Positions 11,365 to 21,409 of a DNA stretch of 64,000 nucleotides are shown piece by piece. Location: assembly GCA_950106755.1 (NCBI GenBank), contig OX467082.1:11222001-11286000 (forward strand), given 5' to 3'. The position numbers were made by a program, and so were the translations under genes. Position 1 is the stretch's first letter, and each line of letters opens with the position of its first letter. Below the pieces are notes generated by a model. That model was given only the letters and a program-made list of their open reading frames with translations. It did no database searches and was not told where the DNA came from. The stretch is from Climacium dendroides (lineage: Eukaryota > Streptophyta > Bryopsida > Hypnales > Climaciaceae).

Positions 11365-12920
11365 CAATTAGAGATGTTTAGGTCAATTTTTATGAAGCTT
11401 CCATGTAATTAGGGAGAAACTATATTCTAGGTAAAGGTTTGTCTTGTTGTCAAACTAAAAGCAAACCAAAAGTTCAAGTGTTATGTTAAAATTAAATTTA
11501 GTCTACAAGTAGAAAACTTACTCCCTACTTTTTAAGTGCTTCATCTTATAAAATATCATGTTAACAACTTATTTTGATTCGCCCCTTCTAATCTAAGTTT
11601 TCAATTAATGTCACACACCTATTTCCTTAGGATGCCCAAAGTGTCTTAGTGAGCAAAGGGAACCTTGGAGGTGACTTCTTAAGCCTTGCAAAAGTTTAAA
11701 AAGGAAGAAATGAGAGACTCCCAAGCAAACAATGTACAATAGTGCCTCAAATTAGAAGAGCATGGTAGAGTATGTTATATTCTTGAAATTCTTTTGAGCA
11801 AATGCTCCTAGAAATCCAATGAACATGTAAATTGATCTAGTTGACTAAAAGTTATGGCCATTCAAAGTTGGTAGTGTTCTAGTGGCTTTAGGACACTTAA
11901 GAGCTAGAAGTGAGGGTTTTTCAATGAATCTTTCATGAAAATATGTCATATAGTATATCTTTGAAAATATAAGAACATAAAGAAGCTAGAATGACAAGCA
12001 TTATGAGGATTTAAGCTACAAGTGCAAAGTTATGACTAAGAGAAGGATTGTGATGAAGCTATGAAGTTGCTCCTAATGAATCCAAATCTTTGGAGGGCCA
12101 TAACTTTGTGAAAATTTGTTCAAATGAAACAAGTGAGTAATTTATTGACATCTACTTATAATGTAGATATCCTTAATAGACTTGAATGAAGAATTTAAAG
12201 CTTTGGCTACAAAGTTATGCCGTTTGAAAGTTTGGAAATTCAAATGAGCGTATAACTTGGTGAATTTAGTTGAAAATGGGTGTTCTTCCCAAACCAATGT
12301 GATTTTTGTAAGTTGTTTCAATTCAAAAGAAGGGGGGGCTGAATTCCATAGAGAGTACTAGAGGAAAGATTGGTCTCCATCCTCCCTCCCTTTTTGAGCT
12401 TTTGTGAGTTTCGGTGTCTTAAGATTGGTGATGTAATTTTGCCATCATTTTTTAAAGCACCATAGGACATTTGTATATGTATCATGTAGCATTGGTTGAA
12501 TGAAGTCTCACTCTTTGCCCGGTCATTCCCGATGTGTTTTAAGTTGTAAATCTCAATTTATTAAGATGTGAAAGTAGCAAATATACAATGAGTTTAGTAT
12601 AAAATAATGACATTCAAAAGCAATAAACATTGGTGGGGAATAGTGCTTCTACCAAGTACTTAGATGTCAATGAAAATTCCACCCTATGTCACCAAGTGAC
12701 ATGCCAAGCATCATATGCAAAGTATATATTAGTAGTCTTGACAACTGGGACTTTGTAGTATGAATTGAAAATGGGAATTAATACTATGGGTGCATGGCAT
12801 ATGCACGTATTAGTTAGCTATGATCCAAGTGATACTAATAGTGAAGCATAGTAAGTCCATTAAATTGTGAAAGGCCTCTAAAGGTTGTTTGAATCTGTAA
12901 GGTGTTACTAAAATCATGAT
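11365..12920 (-). mobile_element. Dispersed element, copy 2 (inverted partner 5160-6870)
   Basis: It matches the reverse complement of 5160-6870 along nearly its whole length, by eye at moderate divergence. No transposase frame is visible. With the other copy it forms a large inverted pair separated by about 4.5 kb. Confidence 0.6.
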
Positions 12921-13089
12921 AATTAATATATTTAAAATTTGTACAGTTGAAGTGTTGAATAAAAAGACCCAATTTAGGTCTCATGTATTTTTCATCTATA
13001 TATAGATATATGCATATAACCATATCATTTAGGATTGTCATTAATTAATAAATAATGAATTCAAATAATTAAAAATGTAATTTAATAAA

Positions 13090-13680
13090 TGCTAAAAAAT
13101 AAAAAGATTCATCTTTTTTCTATACAAATTTTTCCTTAGAAAAATACTATTCCAAAAACTTAAGCATTTGTAATTAGAATTATTTTCTTGCCAAGTTTGA
13201 CCACCAAGTATAATATACTTTTACAATTATATAAATAAATTGAATGGATCATTTTCAAACTACAAATCCTTCAACTGAAGGTTTTCAGATGTGAATCTTC
13301 CACAATACAATTCTTTCTTGATTTTCAAGATGGAAATTCATTGAATTCTTGCTTAACTCTAAAAGAACACGTCCATGATTGCAGATTCTAGCTACAAAAT
13401 CTTTCACTTTGTTTGCTACCATTTTGCAGTAATAGATGAATGAATTTTCTTGTGTTTGTTTAACAAAGATGAAAATGCATGTCTTCTATCATGTCTTTTG
13501 TCACTCTAAATTTTTTTCTTGATTTCTTTGAAAAAATCTGAAATTATAATAAATTTTTTAATAAGAATGTCAAATGCACATGTGCTCAAAAAATTTGAAA
13601 TTTTCACAATGTGTGTATACTATAGTATAAAACATTGTGTTACAAACCAAAATTTCTATTTTTTAAATAAAAATATAAAA
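13090..13680 (+). repeat. Old dispersed repeat, part 1 (partner 35290-35800)
   Basis: It is collinear in the same orientation with 35290-35800. Shared parts are AAAATACTA, TTATTTTCTTGCCAA.TTTGACCA, TTTTCAAACTACAAATCCTT.AACT, and the phrase TCAAATGCACATGTGCTCAA (TCAAATGCAAATGTGCTCAA in the partner) followed by AAAATTT. Confidence 0.6.
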
Positions 13681-15516
13681 TCAACAAATCATGTTTATAC
13701 ATTTGTGAGTATAATTTACCATGAACGCAAGTTCTACCCCGAAAGTTGGACCGAGGGGGAATATGGATCCACTAACCTACAATGATTTTAAGCAATGGAC
13801 CTTCCTATGATATATTGTGGTTAGTTTTGATCTAAATGATATTAAGTGGAGGGGGCAACCCTTCTCACTTACCCCAAATATCCCTTTTAACCATTTTCCA
13901 TTACCTCATTGGACAGTAGAATAAATTAGAACTTAACCTAGTGCAAATCCACTTCAAATGTGCCATTTGAAGCTCAAAATGGCCCTAAATTGGGTCCTCA
14001 CAACTAATTCCAGCACATCCCAATGTATCCAAATCCTTCCATTGATATGCATTGCTTTACATTTATCTCTTCCATTTAGTGTTCTCACTTCAAGGTTAAA
14101 AATTTGCACTTTTATGACACACACAGTAGTTTTTTCATTCGAAGCACTACTCCCCTAAACCCTAACCTTGTCCAATTAGGACAACACTTCTACACTTGTC
14201 CTAAAATCCTAAAAATTTAACTCACATACATAATCAACCATTCTCAAGCACTCCATGCAACAACCATTGCATTCACCACCTTTTTTAAGTCATATGCAAT
14301 GAAAAGTACAAGCATTCAATGACCAAGGTGAAAAATTACATCAAAACCTCCAATTGAACTCCTTCCTAGGGGCAGCAGACACCCGATTGGAAAACTAGCT
14401 GCCATTGCCTTCTTTGAGCTCTAAATGGCACGAGACTAGTTGCATTGGAAAGCTAACTTTGTCTTGCATCATCTCAAAAAAAATTTAGCTCCAAAATTAT
14501 TGTTGTTATCTTGTAGTAGTCCTTTGAAGTTGTTGCTCTTGATCCATCGCAGTTACAAACCTCCTCGCATAAAAATAGCCACCAATTCTTTATACTAGCT
14601 CCAAATGAGTCGAGTTAGAATTTTTTTCAGAAAACTAACTTCAAGGTGCACTCAACTTCTATATTTTAGATCCATTGATTATGCCAATTGCTAACAATAG
14701 CTTGCCAAAGTTGGCAATCTTTGCCAAATCCTCAAAACCCTAACTCTCCTCCATTTTTTCAAACAATTTCTAAGTTGACCTCCCCCACCTAGAATTTTTT
14801 CAATTGCTTCCTAGTTTTACCATGCTCCTCCAAAAATAAAAACTTTCTTCAAGAGGGAAGAGTGGTAAAAAAGAAAAGAAGAAAAAACTAAAAACTTCCC
14901 TAATCAAAACCCAATGGCTTAATTCGCTAATGGCATTCATCCAATGCTAATTTATTGACACACACACACCGCTATTTTAGTGCAAATTACACTATTTTGG
15001 CGGAGACTTTGCTAAATTGGCGTAGGGCCTCCAAATTACTATATTTGGCCTACAAATTTATGTAGACTCACTATTTTGCGATTCCTTCACTATTTTTGGG
15101 TTTTCCCACTATTCTAATGTTTCCCACATAGTTTTTAATTTTACTAATCTATTTTGGATATTTTATTTATAGTAGCGACTACTTCCTAGTTCCTACTTTT
15201 TTCCTAGTATTGTTTTTAACCATTGGTCTAATTTAGTTACATTACCAAATTTTACTTAGGGCCTTTTCAGTCTAAATTCCTTGTTTTTTCCCCTAAATGT
15301 TTGCCTACTTTTTACCTAACTCCTTATTCAAATTTTTCTACCTTTCCTTTTTACATTCCTAGTGTTAAACCTTTGAAATTCTTAACGAACAAATTAGGCT
15401 TATTTAGCCTTCCTTCTAATTCCGTGTATGTAATTGAGTCTATTTGGGGGGATTTCTTAATACTTTGAATGTTGCCCGGAATGTTGTAAACCACTATGGT
15501 GGTTCACAAAGCCCAA
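13681..15516. other. Unrecognised, moderately AT-rich stretch
   Basis: This separates the two halves of the repeat seen intact at 35290-36250, so it may be largely an insertion. There is no recognisable coding sequence. 14980-15200 is rich in the phrase CACTATTTT/ACTATTTTGG. Confidence 0.4.
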
Positions 15517-15578
15517 AGTTCTTATCATATTACTAAAATCATAACTCCCTCTGTAATATCACAAATGCTACCATTAAT

Positions 15579-16287
15579 ACTAGGGGCTCGTGTTTGCTAT
15601 GCTACGCATTCATTGTATCACATATTAGTAAAATTTTAATATATTTGAATAGAATGCATGATAATGATTTCAATAAGTTTAAAATAATTATTTTAAATAT
15701 TTTATAAAAATATTTCCAATCATGTATGCATAGAAATCGTATTTTCACACAATGTGATATTACAGAAATAGAGTAGCAGTTTGCAATTACTTTTGTAATA
15801 TCACTTTCTACAAAAGATGATATCATAGAAATAATATAGTTGTTGCAATTAAGGTGATATTAAAGAGGATCCAGAGGATGATATTATAGAGGTAGCAAAT
15901 CCATTGCTTCTCATGACTTAACCCAGCTTTGCACTTCTATGATTTTGTGCTTTTGTGAGCTTTGAGCTTTCATGATTTCAATTTTCTATTGCTACTACCA
16001 AATGATTTTGAGAAATTTATTCAATTGAAGCGATTTTGGATTCCACAACAATTAAGTTGTTCACAAAGTTTTTGAGATTTATAAGTTTTTCTTTTCAATT
16101 CTTCAATTTGGATTGCCATTTTTTGTAACAATGGAGTCAAACTTCTAATGCATTCTAATGTATGTGCATCTTTCATAGTATTTACCATTGCATATGTTTC
16201 ATTTTGTTCTACATTCTACCTAATACATAAAAATTCTAATAAAATTCTAATGATGAAAGCGTAGCATAGCAAACGCCAACCGCTAGT
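15579..16287 (+). mobile_element. TIR element E1 (~709 bp, non-autonomous)
   Basis: The ends are inverted repeats of about 29 bp. The left begins ACTAGGGGCTCGTGTTTGC and continues to GCTATGCTACGC. The right ends GCGTAGCATAGCAAACGCCA then ACCGCTAGT. The interior is AT-rich with no coding frame. It also contains paired modules such as GTGATATTACAGAAA. An inverted copy with a truncated end lies at about 33715-34510, and the flank 15517-15578 is also shared with that copy (34511-34567). The superfamily is undetermined; a TA or ATT-like target site is possible. Confidence 0.65.
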
Positions 16288-16309
16288 ATTGAATAAAATG
16301 TCAAGTTTT

Positions 16310-16730
16310 TTAATCTTTCCAAATTTTCCAATTGGAATAGAACTTAAAATTCAAAAACTTTATGAAATAGCACAAAGTAGCCAAAAGGCACTACAAGTGT
16401 GATAGGAGAACAAAGCATCATCATCTTTAGAATAGTCAATTCTCTATTCTCTAAAAATGCATTCAAGCAACTTTTTCTACTAGAAATTTGATGAAAGAAT
16501 ATTTCTTTTCCATCTTAAAGTCTTTCATGGGTCGTATGACTTCTTCAACAACATTCTTGGGTTCAAGTGTAGAAGAAAGATTGCAATATTCATCACCTCA
16601 AAGTGGTCCCACATCTATATTTCTAATGATGAACAAAGTGATTCAAGCTAATATTTTATTCAAATTAATCCATTTCTTGAATTCTTTAAAAATGACCTCT
16701 CTTTATGATCAAATCAATGAGACTAATTGA
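16310..16730 (+). repeat. Old dispersed repeat, part 2 (partner 35810-36250)
   Basis: It is collinear with 35810-36250: CAAATTTTCCAA.TG.AATAGA, AACTTTAT, CATCATCTTTA, GCATTCAAGCAACTT, TTTTCCCATCT..AGTC and CAACAATGTTTTTGAG-like sequence. Together with 13090-13680 it is one repeat copy interrupted by about 2.6 kb. Confidence 0.55.
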
Positions 16731-16802
16731 ATAATATTAACATATTTGTTTACATATAGAAGTAACTAAAATGTATAAAATATGTAAAGATTGAGGTGTT
16801 AA

Positions 16803-17490
16803 TCCTTGAATCTCCAAATTGTGTTTTTATGCAATATAGCAATTTTGTGCAACTCAATTTAAATGAAATTTTTTTATTTGTTTGAAATTTTCACACAACA
16901 TGTGCCTAAGAAGTAGCTTTAAGACCCAATAATTTTCATAACTTTTGACCACATGATTAAAAAGTTATTGTATAATATGTAATTTTCATTGCTTGGTGGG
17001 TAGCTTAGGCAATTAAAAGATTTTTTTTTTAAATCACTTTTTTAAGAAAATAACAATTTGAAATTGGTTTTCTAAATTTATGTATATCTAGAAATCTTTA
17101 GATGTGGATTTTTTATTACAACATTTGGTATTGGCATTTTTCTGTTCCATAAATAAATTTTTAACAATTTAATATTTTGAATCATTTTCTACTTCTTTTT
17201 ACTTACTATTTTTTCCTATATGTTGCACAATTCCTAATGATTTGAAATGTTTTAAGCATGTAGACAACTTGCCTTGAAGAATGAATCCAAAGAGTAACCA
17301 CTTGCTTGAACATTTTTATGAAAAATGTGACCTTGTAAAGTGCAACTACCAGGTTTTTTATAGGGCTAAAAAAAAACTTTGTCACTTCAAATGTTAATAT
17401 CTTGCAATCTAAATGATGGTAAATTCTAAAAAAAATTCCACGTCCTCTCAAACTAGCATACTACAAGATCCTACGATTACATGTGTTAAA
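16803..17490 (+). mobile_element. Truncated copy of the ~937-bp TTAA element (family B)
   Basis: A TTAA (16799-16802) is followed by TCCTTGAATCTCCAAATTG, which aligns with the start of the full copy at 30851. The interior then follows 30900-31690 in the same orientation (CACAACATGTG.C.AAG.AGTAGC; TTTTCATAACTTTTGAC.ACATG; GAATCATTTTCTACTTCTTT; CAAGATCCTA). The right end is missing and the middle is shortened. Confidence 0.6.
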
Positions 17491-18169
17491 ACCTCAAGGT
17501 TGCCTACTCTCTTTCGTGGTTTTGTACTAGGATCAACAAATTTTGGGGAGATTTTTAGTGGTTGCTTCGAATGCCAAATTGCCAATTTGACCACACTTAT
17601 GTAAATTGCGGTCATTCTCTTGCTAGTATTTTGATGGTGGATTTGTATTAAATAGAATGGTTCACCAATACTCCTTCCCATGTATCACCCTCTCTACAAT
17701 AATTTTTTTTCCAAACTTTGATCAAACAAGTGCATACAAAATAGATTCAATTCTCTACGTGTTCGTAATAGGTCAACCCATAATCCAGATTTGGTGTGAC
17801 AACTTAAATTTCATTTCAAAATTTGTAAAGATAGCTTTTGCCTCCTCTGGCACGCAAGGATTAACTTGTACCTCCCAAGGGGACTAAAAGTGTCCTTACA
17901 TAGTTTCAAATCCAATTCAAAGTGCTATAGCTTTTGCATCCAATGTCAAATACAATGAAATTTTTTGGAAAATTTGTGTTCTCTCTTTTAGTTTGCGTGG
18001 TGAAATTTTAGATCAATCCAATGTGTATTGAGTTTTTGTAAGCCAATCAAAGTTCAAAGGTTCAATTTAAGTTCACCAAATTGCATTTGATGGCTAAAGC
18101 TTCAAGGGCTTATATCTCATTTGTCCAATATTTGTTTTCAATAAAATTTATTTGGTTATGTTTCCCTTT
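17491..18169. other. Stretch without recognised gene
   Basis: Short frames at 17413-17604, 17448-17681 and 17657-17887 lack recognisable domains. Confidence 0.35.
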
Positions 18170-18490
18170 GAGTCTAGATATCGTGGTAAAATTTCCATGT
18201 CAATCCAAGTTGTTTTGAATGTTTGGGAGCAATCCAAAGTTCAAAATCCTAACATTTTTGGATTACAAAGAACTTTGGCAGTATGTTTCTTCATACAATG
18301 TCCGTTTCCAATAAAAAATTTTGGAAAAGTTGCATGTACTAGTCTAGTTAATTGTTGGCTCAATTTTCATATCAATCCTAGAAGTTGTATATGATGGAAA
18401 AGCATTTTAGTAGAAAGAGGTTCTGAATTAGCCTTAGATGTGTTTTTTACAATTGTTCTTGCTATTTATTGATATTCCAAAGCCATTTTG
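18170..18490 (+). repeat. Partial copy of the inner arm of the 21410-31980 inverted repeat
   Basis: It is collinear with 24430-24715 (and inverted with 28190-28470): CCAAGTTGTTTTGAATGTTT, GGGAGCAAT.CAAAGTT, AACATTTTTGGATTACAA, ACTTTGG and CATTTTAGTAGAA. Divergence is moderate. Confidence 0.65.
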
Positions 18491-19195
18491 CAAACACAAT
18501 GAGTTAATTCAATGATACTTTTTTCACCAATGTATTTTTATATAGTTTTGGAATTACTTTATATTTTAAATTTTTCTCATTTGAATAGGTTTAAAAATCT
18601 AATTTCACCTCAAAATGTATTGCCAGGAAAAATTTCAACTTCTTTTTTCTACACTAAAACATTATAATCTTGCAATCTATGTGACCAAATGATTCTAAAG
18701 TTGATTCATGTCATCTACAACACATACACTAGAAGATTATGGAGTTGAGGTTTCTATACCTTAATGATGTTTTAGACTGTAAAACTTCAAAAGCAATGGA
18801 TGTTTTTAACCCATCAAGGCCCGTAGCCTTAAAGGATTAAAGTGCATGATTGATTCCAAAAACTATAAATCCTTTGTTTGTAATGGGTTGACAAGTTATT
18901 ATGTTTAGCATCATTTTTCAATCCTTCAATGTGCACTTCCAACTTAACCCTTAAAGGACAAGCTAATCACCATGAAAATCATCTTGTTTGGATATTGTGT
19001 GAATTGTTGGCTTAAAAAAAATGAAAAAGCACTCATTAGAAGACACAAACACACTGAGGCACTCTTTGCACACCAAGATATGCACCAAAATCGCGTTGTA
19101 AGAATCTGCTTCGTGGCCTAAAACTGTCCCCAAAGCATATGGACAAGGGACATGAGAACTTCACCACCCCATTCAAGGTCACGGAGTACGACACG

Positions 19196-19268
19196 AATGT
19201 AGAATGTAGAATGTCAAGATAGTCAAGATAGTGTAGAATGTCAAGATAGTGTAGAATGTCAAGATATT
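19196..19268. repeat. Minisatellite of ~23-bp units
   Basis: GTAGAATGTCAAGATAGT is repeated about three times, with shorter partial copies on the left side. Confidence 0.8.
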
Positions 19269-19290
19269 AGTGTGGGGCAACCTAATTTCA

Positions 19291-20135
19291 CTATTTAGTG
19301 TAGTGGGATTGGTTGAGGGGACTCCGCCTTCTTTGATGCCGAACCAATGCCCCCATTGGCAATGATGGGATGACCCTGACCATCTCTTCGTCCACAATTC
19401 CGAGCAACTGTTCCTCCGCGTGAAGTTGTAGCCAAAGCATTCCATACTGCATCTGATCTACATTCAGCCAATCAAACAAAAAAAGTAGGTAAATAAGTAT
19501 GAAATTTACTCTATAACAAATAAAGCATCCTCATCAATTATAATGGAAGATAAAGAATATCACGACTACACTTAAAGAGTAATTCGTGGTATAAGGCAAA
19601 GGTGGGGCAATAAAAAAACCTCTAAATCTCATTGTACCATGGGATTTAAAGAAAACTTCAATAAGCAGATTCTGCAAGCAAGTGGCGTTTCAATCTATAG
19701 TTGCTTTTTGAAGCGATTCATTGTCAATTTGCATCAAATGATGGGATGGGCACCTAGTCTTCAAAACAAAAATGGAATAAAAGAATGAAGAATCTCCTAA
19801 AAATTTCAAATAAAAAAAATCTTAGAGAAAATCACCAAATTGTGGATGAAAACATAATTATGGATGTGTGATATGTGCTAATGTGATATTTTCTAGCCAA
19901 TATGTTGATGAATGTGGGAATTTGCAGCGTTGCTATAACATTTAATATCACCACTATGGCACTTCATTAGATATGAAAAAATAAAAATTGTTTGAAACAA
20001 ACTTACCGTGTACCATATCCACTCCGTCGCAGGAGGTGTCGTTTGCACAGCTTCATGTTCACGCCCAACCACCTCGGATCCTCCTCCCCTCAACCTGCAA
20101 GCGTCAGCAAGTACACTGTCCGTCTTCTTTTCCAT
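19291..20135 (-). pseudogene. Two-exon gene-like fragment, unknown family
   Basis: I do not recognise this protein. On the minus strand, a start at 20135 opens MEKKTDSVLADACRLRGGG and continues to ..ATEWIWYT at 20007, where ACG is followed by GTAAGTTTG, a good donor. The next coding block starts at 19452 after TAGATCAG (a CAG acceptor) with MQYGMLWLQLHAEEQLLGIV and runs to a stop at 19291. Both boundaries are phase 0. The coding blocks have balanced base composition, unlike their surroundings, and together make about 96 residues. The intron of about 554 bp includes sequence (19843-19985) shared with the piggyBac-like element at 41473-48630. The fragment lies inside a TTAA-bounded segment. I infer a captured or partly duplicated host gene; a real short gene is the alternative. 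Confidence 0.35.
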
Positions 20136-20358
20136 CTTTCCACGTATAATTAGCTCTGATTTGGTTTGTTTTACTAACCCCAAAACTGTATGGTGTCCCT
20201 GATTTTCTTGCAATTTGTCCCTACACGTTTGTTGTTTTGAAATTCTCCACACCCGTCCCCTTTTAGCAAAACCCAAATTCATTACCCAATTTTGTTTATT
20301 GACAAAAAAAAGTGACAATTTCGACCCAAAAGTGGTCGACCAGACATTAATGGGTTAA

Positions 20359-21409
20359 TGAATGCCTATGGCTTCGTAAGTGATGGCCATGCTACTGTGA
20401 ATGCAAATTGAAAGAAAAATGAAAATTCATAGAAGAAGAATCTTAAATGTATCCCAAAATGTGTTATAAAAAACAAAAATAGTCCATTGAAAATTTGTTT
20501 TATGAGGGATTTGTAAATCGGATAAGTGAAGGACATGCATATGGAGTCCTTAAGATAGAACAAAAATGGTGACCACTACTACAATGCTCACACTAGTTCA
20601 AATTCCAGCATAGAAAGAAACCGGAAAACTAACGATGTGAACACAAAACTAGCCAGTTTCTGGATTGATGCGCATGATCTACACTCCAGTGAAGATGAGC
20701 TGATGATGTTTTCTTTCCAAAGTTTGGTTATTAAATCATGTTTGAAAGATCTCTGTAATGCAGCCACTTTAATTAGATTGACAAAAGTTATGAAGGTAGC
20801 CCATTATGAATAATTACACACACTACCAAGTTAGAAGTTGTTGACAGTAGGATGATGAAACAATAGCAAATAAAATATATTTCCAATGAAATAAATAGTA
20901 GGAATGGAAAGAACATTTTCTTGGAAATTTTTAGTCTTTACTTTGTACAAACAATTTAGATTCAAAGAATTTTTTAAATTTGTACTTTCAGCAATTTAAA
21001 AATATAAGGTTCAATTTGGTGTGGTTAAGAATACAAAATAATTAGAATGATTCCAAATTTTTTAAAGATGTTATAAAAAAATAGGATAACAATATCAAAT
21101 ATAAAAAATTGACCCACATATAAATTTCTTAAAGTTTTTAAGGATCCAATTTTGTCAATTTTTGCTTTCCACACCTTTTGTTTGAAAATGTGTACAAATT
21201 TGAGAGAGTAATTTTTTTTTAAAAATTTAATTAAAAAATACATCATTTGCCTAAGATTCCAATACAATTTTTGGGGGGTGTTAAAAAAGCATTGTTCATC
21301 TTCTTATAACTTTTCTCCCCCCAAAGCTATATTTTCTACCTACCGAGTCGATCATCCAAAAAATTTATAATTTAAAAATGCAATGGTCAATATTTCCACA
21401 ATTAATTCC
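20359..21409. other. Stretch without recognised gene
   Basis: Only short AT-rich frames are present (20366-20563, 21025-21267). No repeat partner was recognised. Confidence 0.35.

Larger units (their letters stand above)
18948..20354. mobile_element. Candidate TTAA-flanked composite element carrying gene-like sequence
   Basis: TTAA at 18944-18947 precedes CCCTTAAAGGACAAGC, and TTAA at 20355-20358 follows GACATTAATGGG, whose inverse is CCCATTAATGTC. The left 110 bp closely follow the element at 39702 (CACCATG.AAATCAT, TATTGTGTGAATTGTTGGCT, AATGAAAAAGCA). The segment 19843-19985 matches 41870-42010 inside the large piggyBac-like element. The interior is less AT-rich and holds a spliced gene-like fragment. 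The terminal match is only about 8 of 12 bases, so the right boundary is uncertain. Confidence 0.4.

Noticed and set aside
18780..18850. TTAACCCATCAAGG near 18807 as another TTAA element end
   Set aside because: Only CCC plus TTAA agree with families B and C and no partner end is visible; too little support.
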